Below are positions 16,314-24,285 of a stretch of DNA of 35,000 bases, piece after piece. The stretch comes from Nostoc commune NIES-4072. GTDB taxonomy: Bacteria > Cyanobacteriota > Cyanobacteriia > Cyanobacteriales > Nostocaceae. The stretch covers positions 6,846,559-6,881,558 of the forward strand of contig NZ_BDUD01000001.1 in NCBI RefSeq assembly GCF_003113895.1. Reading direction: 5' to 3'. The notes under the pieces are model-generated. The model was not told the origin of the DNA, did no database searches, and saw only the letters and a program-made list of their open reading frames with translations. Position 1 is the stretch's first letter, and every line of letters starts with the position of its first letter. The translations under genes were made by a program, and so were the position numbers.

Positions 16314-16562
16314 TCAATTTTGAAATAGTTCTAAAAACTCTTGAATTCGCCACTCACTTAAAAATTCACCAGCAGCTTTCCCTTCCTGATTGTGTCGTTC
16401 TTGTTTAACAATAAGCTTGCGATCGCCTGACCAACTCAGTAATAAATTAAAATTTTTAGCTGCAATTGGTTCTACCTGACTGGGTGGTTGGTCGGAGTGA
16501 TTACATAAACCATGTGCAACTAAATAATCGAAAACATTATGAGAATTTAATAAAAATGTCAT
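16314..16562 (-). pseudogene. N-lobe remnant of a phosphotransferase (kinase) partner of HopA1
   Basis: The 82-residue frame reads like the N-terminal lobe of aminoglycoside-phosphotransferase-type kinases: FDYLVAHGLC, then NLLLSWSGDRKLIVKQER with the likely ATP-binding Lys, then FLSEWRIQEFLELF, and stops. No catalytic HxD or DFG-like segment follows; the next coding sequence is HopA1 in a different frame. Intact kinase/HopA1 pairs have a kinase of about 300 residues. This is therefore best read as a remnant left by an internal deletion of about 700 bp or more. Confidence 0.5.
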
Positions 16563-16677
16563 AAGCTGTGAATGGATGAACTATTTATTATTTGTATGCC
16601 ACCAAGAAATAATGATTTTTTGGTGGCGGCTTGATTACAGCAGCAATAAAAATTTGATGTTACTAGAAGATGTTACC

Positions 16678-16943
16678 AGGGTAAGCGCATCTCAAACCCT
16701 ATTGACACGGTGGTTTTGGGGTTCAGCCAAAGCACAAATCAGTTCCAAATTACTACACTGAGCCAAGGGGTGGGATTGACATTTTCGTCTTTATGTGGTC
16801 AAAAAACATAAAAAGCTATTTGACCCATGTTTTTTCAATCATTTACGACAATTTGTCCTATTTTGAATGAAAGACTGATATTCAGATAGAGGTTTAAGCT
16901 TTTTGTCTGTATTAAGAGCTACAAAATTAGATGCGCTTACCCT
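16678..16943. mobile_element. 266-bp MITE-like element with 15-bp TIRs and 11-bp target duplication
   Basis: Perfect terminal inverted repeats AGGGTAAGCGCATCT (16678-16692) and AGATGCGCTTACCCT (16929-16943). The flanks repeat GAAGATGTTAC at 16666-16676 and 16944-16954, an apparent 11-bp target-site duplication. There is no transposase frame inside, so it needs a transposase in trans. It sits in the gap 16563-17040, which otherwise shows no gene. Confidence 0.8.
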
Positions 16944-17040
16944 GAAGATGTTACTAGAATCAGTAAACCAAGTTTTCGAGAATATGCGCTCACATTTTTA
17001 TTGTGTAATCAAGCTTAAGGAATTTTTAGATATAATTTAA

Positions 17041-17220
17041 CTAGTTTTCATTTCTCAAAACACCAGCTTCTTTTTCGATGCGGTCTAGAGCTTTCTTCGC
17101 TCGAAAAATAACTCTCAAATAAGCTAGTTGACTATTCCAAGGTGAACGAGGTAATACGGTTGCTTGAGAGTCACTAACAGTTGTATTTTCTGAAGGAATA
17201 TCAGTAGAGATATTATCCAT
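17041..17220 (-). CDS. Small protein (59 aa) downstream of the radical SAM splicease; PlpY-like candidate
   Basis: A 59-residue reading frame begins 21 bp after the radical SAM gene on the same strand. It has a Ser/Thr-rich N-terminus (MDNISTDIPSENTTVSD) and a basic helical C-terminus (PRSPWNSQLAYLRVIFRAKK, then ALDRIEKEAG). It shows no known motif. In the Pleurocapsa plp system, splicing needs a small protein, PlpY, besides PlpX; this gene has the right kind of size and place, but I cannot test homology. There is no strong ribosome site, so translation may be coupled to the upstream gene. Confidence 0.55.
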   Translation of the reverse strand: MDNISTDIPSENTTVSDSQATVLPRSPWNSQLAYLRVIFRAKKALDRIEKEAGVLRNEN

Positions 17221-17241
17221 ATAAATTGTATTTTGCAGTTT

Positions 17242-18504
17242 TTAATTACTAGAACTAACTAAAGATGATGCTAGATTTGATTCTTCTTCCCAACCTTCTG
17301 GCCATTGAATGCGATCGCTAGTAAAATGAAGCGGATCATTTTCAGGCCAAGGGGCATTTATCGGTTCTTCAATTAGCCCAAACTCCCCATTATCAAAGGG
17401 GTTTCCGTCCGCCCGACGTTGAAGAAAAACTCGCTCTCGAATACCGCCTTTTTCCTGAGTCAGGGCGCGATGATGACAATAAGGATTATTGCCTCTCTTA
17501 TCAAAGAAAACGTGAGCAGTCCAACTGCAACCACCGCGACAGAGTTCAGCAAATTCACAAGTCTTGCAAAAACCCCACAAGTGTGATGTTCCTTTGGGAG
17601 TATCAGCTCCAAGATTAAACCGTAGTTCTTCAGTTTCTTCAATAATCGTCCGCAGTGAATAATCGCGGATGTTACCACCAGTGTATGCTGTGGTCGGTAG
17701 TGAGGGACAACCTTTGATAGCACCATCGGCTTCGATGCCTATTGCAGACAGCCCAGCACTACATCCCTGCCAGAAAGACCAAGCATCTCCTCCTCGCAAC
17801 AGTCGCTCATAGGGCCCGTAATAGCCAATATTATTTCCTGGCTGTACTTGCACCCCTTCTCGCTTTGCGCGTTGAGCAACACGAGCAATCATCGGATATA
17901 CATCTAGTAATTCATAAGGTTGCAGCAGAATCTCGCTATTATCTGCTGCATTCCCCATCGGTACAGTCAATTGAATTTGCCAAGCGAAAATTCCAGCGTC
18001 GCGCAGATGCTCGTAAATACGAGGAAATTCTGGTGCAGAGAGACGATTAATTTGAGTGTTGCAACCGAAGCGAATACCTGCTTCCTTGAGATTGCTCATA
18101 GTCTTAAAGGCCCATTGCCAAGAACCTTGTTTACCACGGAGGCGATCGTGAGTTGCTTCTAAGCCATCAACTGAGACAGATACCACTCTAATTCCAGCTT
18201 CTTTCATCCGGCGTGCTGTGTCGAGAGTGATCCCATAACCTCCAGTGGTCATACCGCAAAGCATCCCAGAAGAAGTAATTGCTTGGGCAATCTCCAGCCA
18301 ATCAGGACGCAGAAATGCTTCACCACCAATTATGGTTACTTCAGTGATTCCCACTTCCGCCATTTGTTTGACTAAATCAAGAGCTTCTGCTGTAGAAAGT
18401 TCGTTTGCCCTTGTATGACCTGCGCGAGAACCGCAGTGCTGGCAAGCTAGATTACACTTTAATGTAATTTCCCAAACTGCATAACTAATTCGACGATAAG
18501 TCAT
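17242..18504 (-). CDS. Radical SAM/SPASM peptide maturase, probable PlpX-type splicease
   Basis: A 420-residue radical SAM enzyme. The SAM-binding 4Fe-4S motif is C17-x3-C21-x2-C24 (KCNLACQHC); IIGGEAFLRPD follows as the GGE motif. The C-terminal SPASM-type cysteines are at 248, 266, 313, 316, 322, 326 and 343 (GFCKTCEFAELCRGGCSW), enough for auxiliary clusters. GAGG eight bases before the ATG fixes the start. The gene lies 75 bp after a Nif11-like precursor whose core holds two PLYGVI motifs. In characterised plp loci such an enzyme excises a tyramine unit at XYG, leaving an alpha-keto-beta-amino acid. The splicease call rests on the precursor motif and context; the enzyme class itself is certain. 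Confidence 0.8.
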   Translation of the reverse strand: MTYRRISYAVWEITLKCNLACQHCGSRAGHTRANELSTAEALDLVKQMAEVGITEVTIIGGEAFLRPDWLEIAQAITSSGMLCGMTTGGYGITLDTARRMKEAGIRVVSVSVDGLEATHDRLRGKQGSWQWAFKTMSNLKEAGIRFGCNTQINRLSAPEFPRIYEHLRDAGIFAWQIQLTVPMGNAADNSEILLQPYELLDVYPMIARVAQRAKREGVQVQPGNNIGYYGPYERLLRGGDAWSFWQGCSAGLSAIGIEADGAIKGCPSLPTTAYTGGNIRDYSLRTIIEETEELRFNLGADTPKGTSHLWGFCKTCEFAELCRGGCSWTAHVFFDKRGNNPYCHHRALTQEKGGIRERVFLQRRADGNPFDNGEFGLIEEPINAPWPENDPLHFTSDRIQWPEGWEEESNLASSLVSSSN

Positions 18505-18530
18505 TAGAATAGCCTCAATTAATTTATTAA

Positions 18531-18559
18531 GAAAAGGACGAATATATCCCTATCCGTCC
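18531..18559 (-). terminator. Weak terminator/attenuator between precursor and maturase
   Basis: Read on the minus strand, GGACG and CGTCC (18555-18559 with 18536-18540) can pair around an AT-rich loop and are followed by TTTTCTT. It lies in the 75-bp gap between precursor and radical SAM genes, where partial termination would give more precursor than enzyme. The stem is short, so this is tentative. Confidence 0.4.
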
Positions 18560-18579
18560 CCATCAACATAAACTGTCAA

Positions 18580-18960
18580 CTAAGCAATATTATCTGGTTG
18601 AATAACTCCATAAAGAGGCTGCACAATAGGTGGCTTGTGCGGACAATCATCAATAGGTGGCAAAATAATAACTCCATATAGTGGACGTGCTACTATATTA
18701 TGCTTCCCGGTAATTGATGAAGCCCCACCAAAAACGGCTTCTAATTCTTCTTCATTTAAATCCTTGAGTTCATCATCACCAGCAGTTGACTCCAACAATT
18801 GAGCCGTATATTCTTCAAACTCATCTTGGGTAAAATCGTAGCCAGCAGCTTTGACTCTTTGGCTACATTCTTCCTTACTATTAACGCCTTGAATTTGAAC
18901 ACGAAAAGCTTCATCATTTGCTAGCTTTGCATAAAAAGCTTGAACATTTTCTATGGACAT
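18580..18960 (-). CDS. Nif11-like leader RiPP precursor with two PLYGVI splicing motifs
   Basis: This 126-residue precursor has a Nif11-type leader (about 1-70, MSIENVQAFYAKLANDEAF), an acidic stretch ending EEELEAVFGG with the double glycine at 78-79, and a core of 47 residues. The core holds two near repeats: RPLYGVI at 92-98 and QPLYGVIQP at 114-122, 22 residues apart, separated by a Pro-rich spacer with one Cys (106). The XYG motif (Leu-Tyr-Gly at 94-96 and 116-118) matches the splicing site in PlpA-type precursors, so loss of two tyramine units and formation of two leucine-derived alpha-keto-beta residues is predicted. AGGAG seven bases before the ATG supports the start. The maturase gene follows; a C39 exporter is 6 kb away. 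Confidence 0.85.
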   Translation of the reverse strand: MSIENVQAFYAKLANDEAFRVQIQGVNSKEECSQRVKAAGYDFTQDEFEEYTAQLLESTAGDDELKDLNEEELEAVFGGASSITGKHNIVARPLYGVIILPPIDDCPHKPPIVQPLYGVIQPDNIA

Positions 18961-19001
18961 GATTTTCTCCTAAAATTATTAAACTACAGACTTAGTTTTG
19001 C

Positions 19002-19307
19002 TTAACCAAAAATCGGTGTTGCTACCTGAACTGCTAGCTCAGATGCATTGTAGTTATCTGTAATAACTTGGGGACAACGCATACAAGCTGCCTTGCCTTC
19101 TTGCTGCCACCACCGACAATCTCGGCGTATGGAACAGGGTGGTAATTCTTCTGCTACTGGTGGTAACTTTTCTACAATTCGCATTGCTCCCCGGCAATCT
19201 TGTCCATCAAAATGCTGACAACCTTTAGCAGCACAAGGTGCTGCCGTCCGAAAAATTTCGGCGGGTGTAATTGGACTAGCTTGTACAATAATATTTTTTA
19301 TAAGCAC
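19002..19307 (-). CDS. Seven-cysteine small protein of the RiPP cluster
   Basis: The 101-residue product has cysteines at 25, 30, 38, 58, 64, 75 and 78 in CAAKGCQHFDGQDC, CSIRRDCRWW and CMRCPQ, the spacing of a metal- or Fe-S-binding protein. I recall similar small proteins beside Nif11-peptide/radical SAM genes in Nostoc but cannot name a family. An in-frame TAA ends 19 bases before the GTG at 19307, and no ATG lies nearby, so GTG is the only sensible start; it has no good ribosome site. It is 41 bp upstream of the precursor gene and probably co-transcribed. Role unknown: carrier, chaperone or redox partner of the maturase are possibilities. Confidence 0.6.
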   Translation of the reverse strand: MLIKNIIVQASPITPAEIFRTAAPCAAKGCQHFDGQDCRGAMRIVEKLPPVAEELPPCSIRRDCRWWQQEGKAACMRCPQVITDNYNASELAVQVATPIFG

Positions 19308-19528
19308 GAAATTGTTGGTTGCTTATAAAAGATATCTCGCAACAATTGCAATAAAAAATCTAGATAATTAGTACAATATCTAAATTGTTTAGCTGCCGAA
19401 AAGTTTGATAACCAACAAGCAATCGCCTCATCCGCTTTTCAAACGGTCGTGAACCCCTTTTAAGCCCAATCGCTAACTAAATTTATTATCTACAGCGTAT
19501 TTCAGGTAAATGAGGTATGGAGGTAGGG

Positions 19529-19545
19529 GCATGGCACTGCCATGC
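19529..19545. repeat. Dispersed palindrome in a geneless gap
   Basis: GCATGGCA (19529-19536) and TGCCATGC (19538-19545) form a near-perfect palindrome, part of a wider repeat with ATGAGGTA before and TACCTCACC after. The gap 19308-19683 otherwise shows no gene; it should contain the promoter of the seven-cysteine protein/precursor operon. Confidence 0.6.
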
Positions 19546-19683
19546 TCTTACAATTATCTGTACCTCACCAACTTGCAATCTGCTGTATTTGTTCATTTTT
19601 ATAAAAATAAACAACTAGATAATAGAACTATTGGACAGTGGTTTAGTGAGTGAGATTACTGCCTAAAAAGACTATGATAAAAG

Positions 19684-19902
19684 TTAGAACTCCTCAGATG
19701 CAATGATGGCTCCACCTGCTCCAATTAAAGCAGCACCTATACCAACTGGAGTTGTGAAAGCTCCGACAACTATTAATGCTGCACCTATTATTCTTTTAAA
19801 CCAACCACCCCCATTAATCTCTAACATTTCTTCGGCAGTAAGTTCACACAATAATAGTTCAGACTGAGAGGGATTAAGATCAGTAATTTGGATACGAGCC
19901 AT
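19684..19902 (-). CDS. GGG-leader bacteriocin-like peptide (72 aa)
   Basis: The peptide starts MARIQITDLNPSQ and has a double-glycine leader with ELTAEEMLEINGGG at 20-33. The core of about 39 residues is WFKRIIGAALIVVGAFTTPV and then a Gly/Ala/Ile-rich run (IGAALIGAGGAIIA) ending EEF, like membrane-active class II or circular-bacteriocin-type peptides. ATG 19902 is chosen over an ATG five codons upstream because GAGGATA lies just before it. The leader resembles that of the 49-aa peptide, and the two share an upstream element. The C39 exporter at 7556-10285 is the likely processing machine. Confidence 0.75.
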   Translation of the reverse strand: MARIQITDLNPSQSELLLCELTAEEMLEINGGGWFKRIIGAALIVVGAFTTPVGIGAALIGAGGAIIASEEF

Positions 19903-19957
19903 TAAAGATATCCTCAATCAAGGTTGTTTCACTTGAGATTAAAGTTTTAATTTCCTT

Positions 19958-20040
19958 ATTCCATTACCATAATTTGTTATTTCATCTACAATTTCAACCT
20001 TTTAATCACTACATATAGTGTCAAAAAAGATGCATTTATG
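19958..20040 (-). promoter_or_regulatory. Shared upstream element of the GGG-leader peptide genes (copy 2)
   Basis: This lies 56 bp before the 72-aa peptide start and aligns by eye with 13393-13478, sharing ATTCCATTA, ATTTCAA, AATCACTA and a TGCA-TTAT end in order and at nearly equal spacing. Probably a common promoter/operator. The remainder of the gap to 20271 shows no gene. Confidence 0.55.
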
Positions 20041-20271
20041 GTTCTTCAGACGGACTGAGCTTAACTAAAAAGGCAATCGCACCCCAATTTTATAGCAACA
20101 AATACACCTTGAAAGGGCTAGTTATGAGAGCAAACCCAACAATTCAAATACAATATCTTAAGCAGTTTTGACCAATAGCTAAAATATTTATGTCCCGAAA
20201 GCTTTGTCTACTGATAGGAAATAGCCTAGATCACGCAACCTTTACAACGCCAAGCCTTTAGTATGTATGCG

Positions 20272-20943
20272 CTAGACGATCGCTCTGTCATACTCCTCGT
20301 TGGTAACTTCTCGCCTAACAAACAAAGCCCGATAAACAGGTTCACCCTTTTTTTGCGTACCTATTTCCCGTTCTGTGGGGACTGGTAGCGGGTTTTCAGC
20401 TAACCATTCTCCTGTACCAACTTTCTGATAAGCTGGGTGAGCAGCAAAGCGATCGCGCATTTCTACAGCAACAAATTCCATATCTGATTGTAAAAACACA
20501 ACTCCCCCAACTGCAAGATAATTGGCTAATTCTGCTACTAGTTCCGGTTGCACTACACGACGTTTAGCATGGCGAGTTTTAAACCAAGGATCGGGAAATT
20601 GAATTGTAACGCGTTGTAAACTTCCTGGCGGGAGGGAAGATAACAGCGATCGCAGTGAGTTATTCACATTGCAAAATAAATAGTGCAGGTTTGTGAAACC
20701 TAACTCAGAACGTAACTTATTCGCTTCCACCACTAGAGGTTCCCGAATTTCTAAGCCGAGAAAATTCCAGTTGGGTTCTATTTTGGCCATATCTACCAAA
20801 AACAGTCCTTTAGCGCAGCCAATATCTAAATGTAGCGGTTGATTTGGCTTTGCATAAATTTTTTTCCAATCAAGGGGACTTGCCGGTGTTTGATACTTTT
20901 TAGCAAGTGGATTAACATGCTGGCGGACTCGGACTGCTGCCAA
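20272..20943 (-). CDS. trmB: tRNA (guanine-N7-)-methyltransferase
   Basis: The 223-residue enzyme methylates G46 of the tRNA variable loop with SAM. It has the SAM-binding LDIGCAKGLFLVDMA (about residues 38-53), LGLEIRE, and the family signature FPDPWFKTRHAKRR (about 115-129), ending with the expected TEREIGTQKKGEPVYRALF segment. Length is normal. It stands alone on the minus strand between the RiPP cluster and gyrA. Confidence 0.95.
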   Translation of the reverse strand: MAAVRVRQHVNPLAKKYQTPASPLDWKKIYAKPNQPLHLDIGCAKGLFLVDMAKIEPNWNFLGLEIREPLVVEANKLRSELGFTNLHYLFCNVNNSLRSLLSSLPPGSLQRVTIQFPDPWFKTRHAKRRVVQPELVAELANYLAVGGVVFLQSDMEFVAVEMRDRFAAHPAYQKVGTGEWLAENPLPVPTEREIGTQKKGEPVYRALFVRREVTNEEYDRAIV

Positions 20944-21044
20944 AATTTTCTCTCCTTTACGTGAAAATATCTTGATATACTAACTATGAAACTCTTTTTC
21001 AATTGATGAACTGTCACAAACGTTTGAAATTGTACTCAATCAGG

Positions 21045-21072
21045 AAGCGTAGCTTGCCGCCATAGGCATCGC
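21045..21072. repeat. 28-bp dispersed repeat, copy 1
   Basis: AAGCGTAGCTTGCCGCCATA and the following eight bases match, in reverse complement and with two differences, the segment 32118-32145. It is a known-style Nostoc interspersed repeat sharing the AAGCGTAG motif. Confidence 0.7.
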
Positions 21073-21122
21073 CTCATCAAAAAGCCAACGTGTATTTAAG
21101 TGTAAAGGAAAATGTAAAACCT

Positions 21123-21335
21123 TTATTTGCTAAGACTTTGAAGAAACTCTTGCTTGAGCGCAAAATAGTTAGTAATCTCTGCAACAGTAAGCGGTGTAAC
21201 TTTTGTTTCTGCTCGGATTGGCTGTAATAAAGCATTTAGGCTGCACTGTGAACTGTTAGCCTTTCTATATACACAACAGTCACTCATGCGAACTATCCTA
21301 AAGTAGTCACCTATTTCTAGTTGTTGGAAAGTCAT
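21123..21335 (-). CDS. Small hypothetical protein (70 aa)
   Basis: The product starts MTFQQLEIGDYFRIVRMSDC, a pattern (short beta strands with G-D-Y/F) seen in small cyanobacterial proteins of unknown role. Three Cys (20, 21 and 31) and a charged helical C-terminus are visible. No strong ribosome site. Convergent or divergent partners do not help. The gap 21336-21678 before gyrA is AT-rich, shows no gene and should hold both promoters. Confidence 0.5.
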   Translation of the reverse strand: MTFQQLEIGDYFRIVRMSDCCVYRKANSSQCSLNALLQPIRAETKVTPLTVAEITNYFALKQEFLQSLSK

Positions 21336-21678
21336 CAGATCCTCAAAATTTTTGGTAAATAACGGTTATAAAAGTAAGAGCTTATAAAGCCAATTTTAAA
21401 TTGTTCTCTTAAATTTACCCTGTCATATTTCAAGTTAAGTAAATTTGCACTAAGCAAGCTTTTAGTCCATTGCTCTCTTTAACTAGCTAAGAGGCTATTT
21501 ACCGTAATTTATTATACCTTTTTTTACTAGATATTTGAGTTAGTTACCCAGGCAAAAAAAAGCAATATATGTTAGTATTGTATCAAATTATGGCAATTAT
21601 TCAAGAGCAATTTAGAATAATTTTGCGCTTTGTTGAGTAAACAAGCTAAAATCTACGATTTTTGGAGATTTTTAGGTT

Positions 21679-24285
21679 ATGACAACCTCACAGGAGAGGA
21701 TTATCCCGATAGATTTGCGAACCGAAATGTCGCAGTCTTATCTGGAATACGCCATGAGCGTGATAGTGGGTCGGGCGTTGCCAGATGCCAGGGATGGTCT
21801 AAAACCTGTGCATCGTCGCATTCTATATGCAATGCACGAGCTAGGTCTGCTCCACGATCGCCCCTTTAAGAAATGCGCCCGTGTGGTGGGGGAAGTGTTG
21901 GGTAAATATCACCCCCACGGTGACACAGCAGTATATGATGCCTTGGTGCGGATGGCGCAGGATTTTTCCATGCGATCGCCTCTAGTTAACGGACATGGTA
22001 ACTTTGGTTCGGTAGACAACGATCCGCCAGCCGCCATGCGGTACACAGAATGCCGCTTACAAGCTTTAACTAGCGCAGGTCTACTCCACGACATCGAGTA
22101 TGAAACCGTAGATTTCGCCGATAACTTCGACGGTTCCCAGCAAGAACCGACAGTGTTGCCGGCGCGGATTCCGCAATTGTTGCTCAACGGTTCTTCTGGG
22201 ATTGCCGTGGGAATGGCAACTAACATTCCGCCGCACAATTTGGGCGAATTGATTGATGCTTTGGTGGCTGTAATCCACAATCCAGAAATCACCGATATCG
22301 AATTAATGCAGTATGTCCACGGCCCAGACTTTCCGACTGGGGCGCAAATTTTGGGGACATCTGCCATTCGAGAAGCTTACACCACCGGGCGCGGTTCCAT
22401 CACCATGCGTGGTGTGGCTAACATTGAAACCGTTGAACAACGGGGACGACCAGATAGAGAAGCAATTATCATCACCGAATTGCCCTATCAAACCAACAAA
22501 GCGGCGCTGATTGAAAAAATCGCCGAAATGGTGAATGAGAAGCGTTTAGAGGGCATCGCAGATATCCGGGATGAAAGCGATCGCGACGGGATGCGAGTTG
22601 TCATCGAACTCAAGCGTGATGCTTATCCCCGCGTCGTTTTGAACAACCTCTACAAACAAACGCCACTGCAAGCCAACTTCGGCGCGAACATGCTGGCGTT
22701 GGTGAATAGCGAACCCCAAGTACTCACCCTCAAGCAGTTCTTAACCGTCTTCTTGGATTTCCGGATCGAATCCATTGCCAGACGCACCCGCTACGAACTG
22801 CGGAAAGCCGAGGAACGCGACCATCTCCTGCAAGGGTTATTAATTGCCCTATCCCATTTAGATCCAATTATTGTCTTGATTCGCCATGCTCCCGATGCGC
22901 CCACAGCCAAAGGCGAATTAATCACAACTTACGGACTTTCGGAAGTGCAAGCAGATGCAATTTTGCAAATGCAATTGCGGCGGTTGACTGCCTTAGAAGC
23001 AGACAAAATTCGTCTAGAACACGAAGAATTACAAGCGAAAATTACCGATTTGCAAGATATTTTGGCACGCCGGGAGAGAGTGCTAGAAATCATTGAAACT
23101 GAAGTCGCACAACTAAAAACTAGCTTTGCCACACCCCGCCGCACGGTGATTTTACCAGGGGAAGGGGAATTAGATGACCGCGACCTTATTGCCAATGAAA
23201 AAGCAATAATTTTGCTTACAGAGCAAGGTTACATCAAACGGATGCCAGTTAATACCTTTGAAGCGCAAAGCCGTGCTACCAGAGGCAAAGCCGCAGCCAA
23301 GGTGAAAGATGATGATACCATTGAGCATTTTTTGACTTGCTGCGATCACGACAGTATTTTATTCTTTAGTGAGCGTGGTGTTGTTTATTGTCTGAGAGCT
23401 TATCAAATTCCAGCGAGTTCGCGTACTAGCCGAGGGACACCAATTGTCCAGATGCTACCGATTCCCAAAGAGGAAAAAATCACCTCGATTGTACCAGTTG
23501 ACGAGTTTAGCAGTGAAGAATATTTGGTCATGCTCACTAAGGGCGGCAATATCAAGAAAACCGAATTGACAGCCTTTAGTCACATTCGCGCCAATGGTTT
23601 GATTGCCATTTCCTTAGAAGAAGGCGACCAGCTGCGCTGGGTGCGACGCGCTAGAGTAGAGGACAGTGTAATTATTGGTTCTCGTAACGGAATGGCGATT
23701 CACTTCCGGTGCAACCACGAACAACTGCGTCCTTTAAGTAGGGCGACTCGTGGGGTGAAAGCCATGAAACTCAAAAATAAAGATGAACTTGTGGGTATGG
23801 ATATTCTGCCTGCAGCAATTCTTGAAACTTTGGATACAGTTACAGAAGCCGAAATTGAAGATATCGAAACAATCGAAACAGAAGATATCGAAATTACCGA
23901 AACTAGTGAAGAGTCCGCAGAAGTGCCTAGCAATGGCATTGTTGGCCCTTGGGTGTTGGTAATTACAATGGGAGGATATGGTAAGCGCGTACCAGTTGCC
24001 CAGTTCCGCCTGCAAAACCGTGCTGGTCAGGGTTTAATGGCAACCAAGTTCAAAAACCGCAAAACAAAAGACAAGTTGGCAACCCTACGCATTGTCAACA
24101 ATGATGATGATGAAATCATGATGGTCACCAATCGCGGTATTATCATCCGTCAAGCGGTGAATGCAATTTCTATCCAATCGCGATCGGCAACTGGGGTAAG
24201 AGTGCAACGTTTAGACGAAGATGACGCCATTACCGGAGTGGCAATAGTTCCACCTGATGCTGTCGATGCAGAAGAAGCAGAGTAA
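21679..24285 (+). CDS. gyrA: DNA gyrase subunit A (type IIA topoisomerase A subunit)
   Basis: The 868-residue breakage-reunion subunit has the N-terminal core with [19 protein letters not shown], the quinolone-region motif [19 protein letters not shown] and the catalytic Tyr in [11 protein letters not shown]. The C-terminal beta-pinwheel begins near 510. Where the GyrA box QRRGGKG is expected the protein reads [13 protein letters not shown], a departure I believe is shared by cyanobacterial GyrA proteins. Residues about 717-752 form an acidic Glu/Thr/Ile repeat linker ([15 protein letters not shown]). GGAG lies 12 bases before the ATG. A ParC-type paralog is not excluded. It overlaps lnt by a few codons. 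Confidence 0.9.
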   Translation: MTTSQERIIPIDLRTEMSQSYLEYAMSVIVGRALPDARDGLKPVHRRILYAMHELGLLHDRPFKKCARVVGEVLGKYHPHGDTAVYDALVRMAQDFSMRSPLVNGHGNFGSVDNDPPAAMRYTECRLQALTSAGLLHDIEYETVDFADNFDGSQQEPTVLPARIPQLLLNGSSGIAVGMATNIPPHNLGELIDALVAVIHNPEITDIELMQYVHGPDFPTGAQILGTSAIREAYTTGRGSITMRGVANIETVEQRGRPDREAIIITELPYQTNKAALIEKIAEMVNEKRLEGIADIRDESDRDGMRVVIELKRDAYPRVVLNNLYKQTPLQANFGANMLALVNSEPQVLTLKQFLTVFLDFRIESIARRTRYELRKAEERDHLLQGLLIALSHLDPIIVLIRHAPDAPTAKGELITTYGLSEVQADAILQMQLRRLTALEADKIRLEHEELQAKITDLQDILARRERVLEIIETEVAQLKTSFATPRRTVILPGEGELDDRDLIANEKAIILLTEQGYIKRMPVNTFEAQSRATRGKAAAKVKDDDTIEHFLTCCDHDSILFFSERGVVYCLRAYQIPASSRTSRGTPIVQMLPIPKEEKITSIVPVDEFSSEEYLVMLTKGGNIKKTELTAFSHIRANGLIAISLEEGDQLRWVRRARVEDSVIIGSRNGMAIHFRCNHEQLRPLSRATRGVKAMKLKNKDELVGMDILPAAILETLDTVTEAEIEDIETIETEDIEITETSEESAEVPSNGIVGPWVLVITMGGYGKRVPVAQFRLQNRAGQGLMATKFKNRKTKDKLATLRIVNNDDDEIMMVTNRGIIIRQAVNAISIQSRSATGVRVQRLDEDDAITGVAIVPPDAVDAEEAE

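Noticed and set aside
16598..16627. GCCACCAA/TTGGTGGC hairpin as terminator of the radical SAM operon
   Set aside because: The 8-bp stem has a 14-nt loop and no T-run on the minus strand, and lies over 400 bp from the operon end.
16576..16761. 61-residue plus-strand frame in the gap next to the MITE
   Set aside because: It crosses the MITE border and has no ribosome site or family features.
17242..18504. Radical SAM gene as a nitrogenase-cofactor or PQQ-type enzyme
   Set aside because: Although Nif11 appears in the precursor family name, there are no nif or pqq genes here; the SPASM layout and precursor point to RiPP maturation.
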